DNA of 8,741 nt from Oscillospiraceae bacterium (lineage in GTDB: Bacteria; Bacillota; Clostridia; Oscillospirales; Oscillospiraceae): assembly GCA_020025615.1 (NCBI GenBank), contig JAHHRT010000064.1:1-8741 (forward strand). Reading direction: 5' to 3'. The notes beneath the pieces were generated by a model, which was not told the origin of the DNA, did not search any database, and saw nothing but the letters and a program-made list of their open reading frames with translations. Both the position numbers and the translations under genes were made by a program. Shown one piece after another: positions 1 through 6,829 of the stretch. Position 1 is the first letter of the stretch, and each line of letters opens with the position of its first letter.

Positions 1-4
1 AGCG

Positions 5-2287
5 TTAGATCCGGCAGGCCAGCTGATAGGCTGCACGGTTGGCTTCCAGGACTCTGCCGGGAGCAAAGCTGTCGCCGATGTTATAGAGCTCCGGTGCCAC
101 GGTAGCTGCCAGTGCCCCGTGGTACAGGGAATCGTCAGGCCGTCCGCCCATCGCAAGGACGATGAGGTCCGCTTCCAGAGTCTCCTCCCGGGTCTCCTTG
201 CCCAGCTTCTTTGCCAGAGGATTGGGGATATTCTCGGGAAGCAGCGGCTGCCAGGTGTTGTAGGGATTCGGCACGCCGTCGGAGACATTGCGCTGAATCT
301 TCACCTTGCCAGGCTCAAAGGCCTGAACCTTGGCGCAGTTATAAAGCTCCACACCATTCTTCTCCATGTAGTGCAGCAGATGACCGCGGTTTGCAGTACA
401 GGCGCCCTCCATAAAGTTGGACAGCATCTCCACCACCTTGACCTGCTTGCCGTACTCATAGCTCAGCCAGTAGGCAGTTTCACAGCCCACAACGCCGCCG
501 CCCACGATGACCACCTTCTGGGCGTCACCCATGAGCTCGGGCTTCATGAGAAGGTCCGTAGCCTGAACGGACTTCACCTTGTCCAGACCGGGGAGGGGCG
601 GGCAGGCGCTCTTAGTGCCGACTGCGAAGATCACAGAATCATAGTTCTGTTCCTTGAGCCACTGGGCCGTGACCTCCGTGCCCAGGCGGAGCTTAAAGTT
701 GGGAAGCTTCTGTGCCTCTGCCACCTGATGATTGAGCCAGCCCAGATAGTTGGCAAAGTCATACTTGACCGCAGGAACACTGCCGGGAAGGACCTTGCCG
801 CCGATGGCGTTAGCCTTGTCCAGAAGCTCCACATTGTGGCCCCGGCGGGCTGCGGTCACTGCCGCCACCACACCGGCAGGGCCTGCGCCTACCACGGCAA
901 TCCGCTTGGGATGCTCCGTGGGGACAGGCTCCTGGGGCATGACATCTTCAAATCCAGTCCGGGCATTGACGGCGCACTTGATGTGACCGCCCTCCACGAA
1001 CTCATTGACACAGCCCTCCTGACAGCCGATACAGGGGCAGATTTCCTCCACCTTGCCTGCATAGGCCTTGTTGCACCATTCGGGGTCTGCCAGAAGAGGT
1101 CTGCCCAGCATGATCATATCGCACTTGCCGTCCCGGATGGCCTGCTCCGCCATATCGGGATAGCCCAGCTTGCCCACCGCCACAATGGGGACAGGCACGC
1201 CCAGATTGGAGACGACCTTCTTTTCTGCAAAATAATCCTTTGCAATTCGGGACAGCTCCAGGAAGCAGCCAGCGGGCATTCCGGCAGGGGGATGGGGCAG
1301 CCACCAGTTATCGTAGCAGCCCATGTCCACGTCGAACAGGTCTACGCCGGCCTTTACCAGCTCTTCCATATATTCCAGGGTCTGCTGGATGGTGCGGCCG
1401 CCCTTGAACTTCTTCAGGGACTTCACTTCATTCATCCGGTCGCCGTAGGTCTCGTCCAGTGCCAGGGTCAGGTCGATTCGGTACATAATGGGATAGTTGG
1501 GGCCAACCCGGCGGCGAATCTCCTTCACCATATCCACGCCGAAGCGCTTGGGATCTGCGTACTTACCGAGGGAACGATGGTTAAAAGCGGGGTTCGTCAT
1601 CTGCTCCAGCAGATAGCCTTCGTGACCGTGGAGATAAACGCCATCGATCTTGCAGGCCTTGGCATCCGCAGCCGCCTGTCCGGCGTTCACAATGATCTTG
1701 TGCAGAGCATGGTCACTGATTCGCATACAGGGCAGCTCAGGAATGTAGAAATTGGGGTTAAAGGATGCAGAAACCGGGAGCTTCTTCCGCTGCACCAGGC
1801 AGGTGGGGGGACCTACACGGCCCAGGCCGGGTGTCAACTGAATAAAGAACCGGCTGCCGTAGCTGTGGCAGCTCTCGGCAATGTTCCGCCAGCCGGACAT
1901 AACGGTACGGCTGCCGGAAATCCGAGGCATCATCACTTCCTTGTTGATTTCGGAAACGGTATGGTCAATTCCGTGGCTGATGGGAATCAGTCCGGAGGTG
2001 ATGAGGCCCACACCACCCTTTGCACGGGCAGCAAAGTACTCAATCATCTTATTGCTGGGGCGGCCCGTCTCCTCGCACATCATCAGGTTGCCCATAGGGG
2101 CCATGACCACGCGGTTCTTGATGGTGAGCCGGCCCACCCGGATGGGAGAGAAGATAGAAGTGTAGGGATACAGCTCCTTCGTCATCCGTGCAGCATTTCC
2201 GCACTGGTTTTTTACGCCGTCCTGGAACCAGTTGCCATAGCTGTCAACCAGTTCCTGAACCACAGGCTCTTTGCGAATTTCCTTCAT
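5..2287 (-). CDS. FMN/[4Fe-4S]/FAD-dependent ene-reductase (2,4-dienoyl-CoA reductase / BaiCD / 2-enoate reductase family)
   Basis: 760 aa, complete; the stop lies five bases from the window edge. An Old Yellow Enzyme-type FMN barrel runs from about residue 42 (YTSIFSPIRVGRLTIKNR) to 405. A [4Fe-4S] site follows (C419-x2-C422-x3-C426-x11-C438), then an FAD-binding GAGPAG at 467-472 and a second dinucleotide fold with GGGVVG at 596-601, probably for NAD(P)H. The family passes hydride from NAD(P)H through FAD and the iron-sulfur cluster to FMN and reduces activated C=C bonds, usually in the cytoplasm. The active-site stretch reads HGHEGYLL (220-227), closest in memory to BaiCD-type HxxHEGYLL but one residue shorter. 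About 40 residues precede the usual barrel start. The start at 2287 is chosen because AGGAGG sits 7 bases upstream and ATGA overlaps the previous stop; the longer frame would lie inside the upstream gene. As last gene of the operon it may reduce an enoate or enoyl-CoA made by the dehydratase, or supply electrons. The substrate is unknown. Confidence 0.9.
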   Translation of the reverse strand: MKEIRKEPVVQELVDSYGNWFQDGVKNQCGNAARMTKELYPYTSIFSPIRVGRLTIKNRVVMAPMGNLMMCEETGRPSNKMIEYFAARAKGGVGLITSGLIPISHGIDHTVSEINKEVMMPRISGSRTVMSGWRNIAESCHSYGSRFFIQLTPGLGRVGPPTCLVQRKKLPVSASFNPNFYIPELPCMRISDHALHKIIVNAGQAAADAKACKIDGVYLHGHEGYLLEQMTNPAFNHRSLGKYADPKRFGVDMVKEIRRRVGPNYPIMYRIDLTLALDETYGDRMNEVKSLKKFKGGRTIQQTLEYMEELVKAGVDLFDVDMGCYDNWWLPHPPAGMPAGCFLELSRIAKDYFAEKKVVSNLGVPVPIVAVGKLGYPDMAEQAIRDGKCDMIMLGRPLLADPEWCNKAYAGKVEEICPCIGCQEGCVNEFVEGGHIKCAVNARTGFEDVMPQEPVPTEHPKRIAVVGAGPAGVVAAVTAARRGHNVELLDKANAIGGKVLPGSVPAVKYDFANYLGWLNHQVAEAQKLPNFKLRLGTEVTAQWLKEQNYDSVIFAVGTKSACPPLPGLDKVKSVQATDLLMKPELMGDAQKVVIVGGGVVGCETAYWLSYEYGKQVKVVEMLSNFMEGACTANRGHLLHYMEKNGVELYNCAKVQAFEPGKVKIQRNVSDGVPNPYNTWQPLLPENIPNPLAKKLGKETREETLEADLIVLAMGGRPDDSLYHGALAATVAPELYNIGDSFAPGRVLEANRAAYQLACRI

Positions 2288-3018
2288 CGCTTTTCCTCCT
2301 TTTGCTTTACCTGCTTTTGGTGCCACGCCTTCATGCCCTCCACCTGATCGCATACCGGCTTCCACTCACAGGCCTTGCAGTCCATGCTCACGTCAAGGAG
2401 GGCATGGTTGAGGGTCTTGGTGATTTTGTCGATCTGGTCTGCGATCGTATCCAGCTTTTCATAGGGGCCGGGGTTTTCCGTAAGGAACACCACCGCCACC
2501 GCCTGGACGTGGGGATTTTTGTGGTACTGCCGAATCAGTAGATTTCCCACATTTTGAAAGCGCAGTCCCCCCTTGATGGCCTTGCGGGACACCCGGACCT
2601 GCTCCCGGTTGGTCATGGCAGAGGGCCGCATCATATACCCCTTGGGGGCGATGCGGAATTTCTGGGTTTCCAGGCTCTTAATGAGGTTATAGGCGGCCTG
2701 GTCGCCGTATTCATAAATATCATCTGTCCGCAGAATGGTGAGCCGCGCAAAGGGGCAGTCTCCCCGAATCTCGTGAAGGTCCGGCCCCAGCAGATACACC
2801 CCATCCCCGGGGACCAGCTCCGGGTCCTGGGTGATGGTGGTCAGGCTCACCGAGGGAAAGGACCCCTCCCCCAGCTCAAAGGCCATATCCCGACGCAAAA
2901 TCAGCTCGTTGGGGTCTCCCTCTGCTGCGGCCAGCTGGGGACTGTAGGGAAATTCCCGCAGGCCCCCGGTTCTTACGGTCTCCAATCCACTGCGAATCAG
3001 GTCGTCAAACAGCTTCAT
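2284..3018 (-). CDS. Acetyl-CoA synthase (CdhC/AcsB)-like domain protein with partial cysteine cluster
   Basis: 244 aa. The sequence reads like the middle and start of the C-terminal part of the acetyl-CoA synthase beta subunit. Residues 47-85 follow the family pattern ELGG..SF..., then a 'liGPDi.EI' segment (here LLGPDLHEIRG, 77-86). Residues 137-180 (NREQVRVSRKAIKGGLRFQN onward to VVFLTE) match the ACS stretch that reads roughly QRNIxWVRxxKDAxKxGFRxxHxG. A cysteine cluster follows, C214-x2-C217-x5-C223, where ACS has the first A-cluster cysteines (CTLC...C). The ACS N-terminal CODH-binding domain, the fourth cysteine and the later C-G-C nickel motif are absent, so acetyl-CoA synthesis is unlikely; it may hold an Fe-S or other metal site or act as a scaffold. 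ACS alignment is from memory, not a search. The start overlaps the small membrane gene by one base (TGATG) and its stop overlaps the flavoenzyme start (ATGA), implying translational coupling. The tail after 228 is lysine-rich. Confidence 0.75.
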   Translation of the reverse strand: MKLFDDLIRSGLETVRTGGLREFPYSPQLAAAEGDPNELILRRDMAFELGEGSFPSVSLTTITQDPELVPGDGVYLLGPDLHEIRGDCPFARLTILRTDDIYEYGDQAAYNLIKSLETQKFRIAPKGYMMRPSAMTNREQVRVSRKAIKGGLRFQNVGNLLIRQYHKNPHVQAVAVVFLTENPGPYEKLDTIADQIDKITKTLNHALLDVSMDCKACEWKPVCDQVEGMKAWHQKQVKQKEEKR

Positions 3019-3173
3019 CAGAGTTTCTCTTCCTTTTCCACGCTGTCATGGTACTTGATCAGCTTATTATAGATGATCTGAACCAGCTTCATGTCCGCAT
3101 TGGTGATGTATACCGTAAACAGCAGTGCAAACAGCACAGCGATTACAATGAGGACGATCCAATACCAGGCCAT
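3018..3173 (-). CDS. Small single-pass membrane protein, unknown function
   Basis: 51 aa beginning MAWYWIVLIVIAVLF. Residues 3-22 form one hydrophobic membrane segment; the remaining 29 residues are charged and possibly helical (KLVQIIYNKLIKYHD, ending VEKEEKL). The positive residues after the helix suggest an N-out, C-in orientation. The start at 3173 is preferred over an upstream in-frame ATG at 3230 because AAGGAG lies 7 bases before it, overlapping the last codons of the activator gene, and because residues upstream of it are just activator-coding DNA in another frame. It is separated from the activator stop by 4 bases and overlaps the next start by one, so it is translated as part of the operon. 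I recognise no family. Membrane anchoring of the neighbouring soluble proteins is one guess. Confidence 0.7.
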   Translation of the reverse strand: MAWYWIVLIVIAVLFALLFTVYITNADMKLVQIIYNKLIKYHDSVEKEEKL

Positions 3174-3177
3174 GCCA

Positions 3178-3975
3178 TCACTCCTTTTCCAGGCCCTTTT
3201 GACGGGCGTATTCCGCTGCGCCCAGGGCACCCATCAGCTGGGGGTCGGTCTTCAGCTCCACGACCTGGAGCTTCAGCACCTTTTCAATGGCCCGCTTCAG
3301 GCCCTCGTTCTTGGCACAGCCGCCGGTGAGGGTCACCCGGTCGGTGGCTCCGGCCTTCTTCGCCATGACGAAGCACCGCTTTGCCACTGCCATCTGGATA
3401 CCTGCCGCAATCTCATCCATGGGCTTACCTTCGCCCACCAGGGTGATGACCTCGGATTCTGCGAACACCGTGCACTGTGCCGTAATGGGAATCACGTTCT
3501 TCGCCGTGAGAGACAGGGAGGAGAACTCGGGCAGGGTCATTTCAAAGGCCCGGGCCATTGCCTCGTAGAATCTGCCGGTACCGGCAGCGCACTTGTCGTT
3601 CATCGCAAAGTTCTTAACGGTGCCGTCGGTATCCACGGCAATGCCCTTTACGTCCTGACCGCCAATATCGATGATGGCCTTGACGCTGGGGTCTGTCACA
3701 TGGACGCCCATTGCATGGCAGGAAATCTCGGAGATGTTTTCATCTGCCGAAGGAACCTTGTTTCTGCCGTAGCCGGTGCCGATGAGGTAAGTCAGCTTGT
3801 CAGGAGTGCCCAGGTCAGGGACCTTCTCACAGACGGTCTTCAAAGCCTCCTCGGAGCTCTTTTCTGCATTGATCTTGCTGCGGATGGTCACATTACTGAC
3901 CATCTTGCCGGTTTCGTCCAAAATCACACATTTTGTATAGGTGGAGCCAACGTCACACCCGCCAAAGTATTTCAA
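3178..3975 (-). CDS. ATP-dependent activator of 2-hydroxyacyl-CoA dehydratase / benzoyl-CoA reductase (HgdC/FldI/BcrA-type ASKHA ATPase)
   Basis: 265 aa, normal length for the family. Visible ASKHA motifs: phosphate-1 loop CDVGSTYTK (7-15), TGYGRN (67-72), DIGGQDVK (103-110), NDKCAAGTGRF (126-136) and TGGCAKNEG (217-225). C129 and C168 correspond to the two cysteines (127 and 166 in Acidaminococcus HgdC) by which a homodimer holds one shared [4Fe-4S] cluster. The family uses ATP hydrolysis to push a low-potential electron into its partner enzyme. The only activator subunit here, so a homodimer as in HgdC or FldI is expected, not the A/D heterodimer of Thauera benzoyl-CoA reductase. The start is TTG at 3975, with AAGGAGG 8 bases upstream; the nearby GTG is out of frame. 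It follows the 520-aa dehydratase subunit after a 57-base gap with a hairpin. The electron donor to it is not in the window. Confidence 0.93.
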   Translation of the reverse strand: MKYFGGCDVGSTYTKCVILDETGKMVSNVTIRSKINAEKSSEEALKTVCEKVPDLGTPDKLTYLIGTGYGRNKVPSADENISEISCHAMGVHVTDPSVKAIIDIGGQDVKGIAVDTDGTVKNFAMNDKCAAGTGRFYEAMARAFEMTLPEFSSLSLTAKNVIPITAQCTVFAESEVITLVGEGKPMDEIAAGIQMAVAKRCFVMAKKAGATDRVTLTGGCAKNEGLKRAIEKVLKLQVVELKTDPQLMGALGAAEYARQKGLEKE

Positions 3976-3983
3976 ATCACGCG

Positions 3984-3990
3984 CCTCCTT
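3984..3990 (-). promoter_or_regulatory. Ribosome binding site fixing the TTG start of the activator
   Basis: AAGGAGG on the minus strand, 8 bases before TTG at 3975. It is the only strong Shine-Dalgarno site here and supports the unusual start codon. Confidence 0.75.
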
Positions 3991-4005
3991 AAATTTCGGT
4001 CCTCA

Positions 4006-4020
4006 GGCGGAACGTCCGCC
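4006..4020 (-). other. Small hairpin in the gap between dehydratase subunit and activator
   Basis: GGCGGA and TCCGCC (minus-strand reading) pair perfectly around a 3-base loop in the 57-base gap. There is no T-run after it, so it is not a normal terminator. It could be an mRNA stability or processing element. Confidence 0.4.
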
Positions 4021-4032
4021 CGATGTGGGTTG

Positions 4033-5595
4033 TTACCAGGTCAGTTCGTCGTCGTAGTCCACCAGGGTGGGATCCAGGGGCTCTGCCCGGAACACCGTGG
4101 TCATGTAGCGGTTCACGCGGTCACGCATGGCCTTACGGGATACGGTTCTCGGGTCCATGAGGTCGTGCTCCACCCAGATAAGGTGGATGCCCCGCTCACG
4201 GGCCTGATCCTCAAAGAGGCCCTGGAGACCTGCAAAGTTCTTGCAGGATACGTGGTTATACATGAAGACGATGTTGGCATCGAACTTTTCACACATCTTC
4301 CAGCACTCGTCCAGGGCGTTGATATAGCCGCCGTTGGAGTGGGAGCGCATGGTCATCCGCTCGTAGCCCTTTGCCATATCCACCAGGACCTTCTTCTTGT
4401 CGTGCTCGTCATAGAAGTGGTAGGAGAGCATACATTCCATATCCACCAGGGTTTTAATGCCCCAGCAGTTCTCCGCCCAATAGGTGAAGTTGGAGTAGTA
4501 GTGGGCCGGGCAGGACCAGACGATGGCCCGATACCGGGGCTTAATGTCGTTCTTCTTGTCGTGCTCGTAGCCCTTGCGCATCATCCGGCAGGTCTTTGCG
4601 TCGTATTTAGACATCTTGGGATCCAATGCACTGGCAATCTGCATCTCATACTCCCGATGCAGGGCCAGGGCTGCGCCGCCTACCTGGGGATAGGGCGTGC
4701 AGTTAATATCCCACTTTTCCAGCATATACTTGGTTTCCTGGTTATACCGCTTCACGCCCTCGAAGAAGGCGTCCCAGTCAAACTTCACGTTGAACTGTTT
4801 CTCGATAAACTCCACAGCACCCCAGAGGTTCTTCACTGCATAGTCCTGAACCTCAGGCTCATTAAACCGCTGAGGCGGTGCAATGGTGTAAGAGGGCAGC
4901 TTAAAGTACCGCTCGGAATACATATTGGTTGCCACAGAGCCGTCGCAGGGCATGGTGCTTCCGATGTAGGCAGAACCGATTCTGGGATAGTCATCCACCA
5001 CGCAGCAGCCAGCCTCAGCAGCAGGCAGGGGGCAGACATCAGGGGCAAGGCCGAAGTGCTCCACCGCATCGATGTAGTACATATTGGCCTGCTGATCCAC
5101 TTCGCCTGCCATGAAAATAGGCACCATCTGAATGAGCAGTCCCTTCAAGGTGGGGAAGCCGTTCATAATCTGAATGGGCATCATCTCGTCGAAGATGATG
5201 GTCTTGGACCGCAGCTCGGCAGCCCGCTTGGAACCGGGATTCACGTTCTCGTCCCGCTCCAGAATCTCCTTAATCATCCGTGCGGAGTTCTGCAGCACAG
5301 CGTAGAACTGATTGTGGACGTAGCGCAGGTTGTAGCCCCGAAGGCCGATGGTGTGCCGATCCACGAAGTTGGGGGTGGTGAGGTAGGAGACCATCCAGCG
5401 GTAGCGTTTCAGTGCCTTCATCATCTGCGGCATCACGGGAGCCAGTGTAGTACCCAGCATCCCCAGCAGCTTGAGCCACCGATAGAAGTCATAGAAGGTA
5501 TCCTTGAAGCCTCTCCACTCTCTGTGCTTGGTGCACCGCATATCGCCGGAGTAGAGATCGCCCAGGCCCTTCCCTGTCTTAGGATTATACGCCAT
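4033..5595 (-). CDS. 2-hydroxyacyl-CoA dehydratase / benzoyl-CoA reductase family subunit (HgdB/BcrC superfamily, large divergent subunit)
   Basis: 520 aa, about 100 longer than typical subunits of this family, with an extended N-terminal part (1-130) rich in aromatic and basic residues. The family fold shows best in the second half: RAIVWSCPAHYYSNFTYWAE (356-375), NHVSCKNFAG (447-456), and HLIWVEHDLMDPRTVS (471-486) followed by VNRYMTTVF, matching the usual pattern of a lysine-Cys pair, then 'iP.L.lE.D..D.R' and a final F. IGSTMPCDGS (211-220) contains C217, a plausible [4Fe-4S] ligand with C188/C197/C198 and C451. Subunits of this superfamily pair as heterodimers around [4Fe-4S] clusters and do radical dehydration or reductive dearomatisation of acyl-CoAs, activated by the ATPase next door. 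The start at 5595 has AGGAGG 9 bases upstream and overlaps the 409-aa gene by 11 bases; the earlier ATG at 5634 lies within that gene. The substrate cannot be inferred. Confidence 0.85.
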   Translation of the reverse strand: MAYNPKTGKGLGDLYSGDMRCTKHREWRGFKDTFYDFYRWLKLLGMLGTTLAPVMPQMMKALKRYRWMVSYLTTPNFVDRHTIGLRGYNLRYVHNQFYAVLQNSARMIKEILERDENVNPGSKRAAELRSKTIIFDEMMPIQIMNGFPTLKGLLIQMVPIFMAGEVDQQANMYYIDAVEHFGLAPDVCPLPAAEAGCCVVDDYPRIGSAYIGSTMPCDGSVATNMYSERYFKLPSYTIAPPQRFNEPEVQDYAVKNLWGAVEFIEKQFNVKFDWDAFFEGVKRYNQETKYMLEKWDINCTPYPQVGGAALALHREYEMQIASALDPKMSKYDAKTCRMMRKGYEHDKKNDIKPRYRAIVWSCPAHYYSNFTYWAENCWGIKTLVDMECMLSYHFYDEHDKKKVLVDMAKGYERMTMRSHSNGGYINALDECWKMCEKFDANIVFMYNHVSCKNFAGLQGLFEDQARERGIHLIWVEHDLMDPRTVSRKAMRDRVNRYMTTVFRAEPLDPTLVDYDDELTW

Positions 5596-6814
5596 TTCCT
5601 GCCGCCTCCTTTTCTCGCTGCTCTCTGGCTGCACGGATCTTCTGGATTTCCAGCCGCTCTACAAAGGCCTGGACCCGGGTGCGGAGCTGACCGCTGGTTC
5701 GGGACATATAAGGCCGGTCAATGGAGAGGGTGGGAATTCCGTACTCGTCCTGCATAATGTGGCTGGCAAGGGCCCGCTCATAGGACCAGTAGGTGCAGAA
5801 CTTGATCTGCTCATAAATAATGCCGTCGGCATGGTATTCTTCCTTGAGCCGTGCCGCAGTATCCAGCCGGAGCTGGACCTTGTGGGGCTCCACATGGCGG
5901 ACACAGAGGGTGGTTTTCAGGTAGTTGCGCACCACCTGGGTCACAGCGTCTTCCTCGTCATTGAGGATGATCTCCTGTCTGCCGGGAATACTGCCGTAGC
6001 AGAACCGATCCGCCACCACCAAAGCGCCGCTGTCCTCAATGAGCTCGATGAGGTCGGGATCGTCGATTTCAGAGCCGACCACAACCACCTTGGCCCGGTA
6101 GTTCTTCTTGGTATCCGGCTCACGGGTTTTCAGCTCTTCCGCCGTCTCCCGCAGCTTGTCCAGAATCAGGTACTTGGGGCAGCAGTAGGTCGCCAGGGTA
6201 AGAATGTGGAACTCATGTCCCGTGATGGTGGGATTCTCCAGCTTCCGATAGTCGCCGATTTCCTTCAACAGACGGCAGACCTCGTTGTGTTCCTCCACGG
6301 CCTTGCGAACGGCGGCATCGGAAATGTCAACGCCGTAGTTTTCGTGGAGGGGTTTCAGAACCTTCCGAGTCACCTGCTCGGTTACGTGCTGCACCGCATC
6401 CTCATTGTCATGGCAGGGAGAATCCAGATTGCACCAGAAGAAGCCCTTTTTGCTCTGATCGTTGGTTTTGAGCAGCTCCATGTTCTCCATGCTGCGGTTC
6501 ATGCACTCACACACGTCCACGCCTGCCATGCCGTCCAGGAACTGGTAGCCGCCCTCCAGAGCTCGCTCCAACAGTGCCCGGGCATACTCACAGGTGGCGT
6601 TGGACATATAGTAGGTTGCCATTTCCATGGAGCCGGTGCGTGGTGCGCGGATTCTGACGGAGAAGCAGTTGTCCAGGTTCAGAAGAACCTCGGGCATATG
6701 ATAGCAGGTATAGCCGATTGCCAGCTTGCCCTCCGCCTTCGCCTGCCGGACCAGGTCGTTGTTGGCCTCTGTCAGCAGGTTCTCAAAGTAGTACAGATGT
6801 TTTAAATCTTTCAC
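5585..6814 (-). CDS. 2-hydroxyacyl-CoA dehydratase / benzoyl-CoA reductase family subunit (HgdB/BcrC/FldC-like)
   Basis: 409 aa, normal family length. N-terminal signature IGYTCYHMPEVLL (33-45) carries C37, the expected first [4Fe-4S] ligand. SNATCEYARALLE (71-83) carries C75, and DVCEC (100-104) adds two more cysteines. The C-terminal half has VVVVGSEIDDPDLIELIEDS (243-262), ALVVADRFC (264-272), DGIIYEQIKFC (330-340) with C340 as likely further ligand, and the closing QLRTRVQAFVERLE (376-389), all typical of the family. It should pair with the 520-aa subunit and be primed by the activator encoded downstream. The start is GTG at 6814 with an AGAGGTG ribosome site just upstream, 15 bases after the CooC-like gene ends. 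Several extra cysteines (128, 134, 211, 212, 272, 304) leave open a double-cubane-type cluster as in Carboxydothermus DCCP. Function could be a dehydratase, an aromatic reductase, or such a small-molecule reductase. Confidence 0.9.
   Translation of the reverse strand: MKDLKHLYYFENLLTEANNDLVRQAKAEGKLAIGYTCYHMPEVLLNLDNCFSVRIRAPRTGSMEMATYYMSNATCEYARALLERALEGGYQFLDGMAGVDVCECMNRSMENMELLKTNDQSKKGFFWCNLDSPCHDNEDAVQHVTEQVTRKVLKPLHENYGVDISDAAVRKAVEEHNEVCRLLKEIGDYRKLENPTITGHEFHILTLATYCCPKYLILDKLRETAEELKTREPDTKKNYRAKVVVVGSEIDDPDLIELIEDSGALVVADRFCYGSIPGRQEIILNDEEDAVTQVVRNYLKTTLCVRHVEPHKVQLRLDTAARLKEEYHADGIIYEQIKFCTYWSYERALASHIMQDEYGIPTLSIDRPYMSRTSGQLRTRVQAFVERLEIQKIRAAREQREKEAAGNGV
5605..5610 (-). promoter_or_regulatory. 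Ribosome binding site inside the 409-aa gene, for the 520-aa subunit
   Basis: AGGAGG, 9 bases before ATG at 5595, lies within the last codons of the upstream gene. It selects this start over the in-frame ATG at 5634 and indicates coupled translation of the two subunits. Confidence 0.75.
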
Positions 6815-6829
6815 CTTTTCACCTCTTTC

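Noticed and set aside
119..2347. 742-codon open frame on the plus strand
   Set aside because: It is antisense to the flavoenzyme, whose motifs are unmistakable, and has the same low-information composition.
3091..5757. 888-codon open frame on the plus strand
   Set aside because: It lies wholly antisense to the activator, the 520-aa subunit and other well-supported genes. Its translation is rich in His, Leu and Gly with no domain pattern; it reflects codon bias in GC-rich genes.
5759..6805. 348-codon plus-strand frame opposite the 409-aa subunit
   Set aside because: Shadow of the dehydratase gene; no family pattern and no ribosome site noted.
3178..6814. A classical four-subunit benzoyl-CoA reductase (BcrABCD)
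   Set aside because: Only one activator-type ATPase subunit is encoded and the large subunit is atypical, so a named benzoyl-CoA reductase is not supported.
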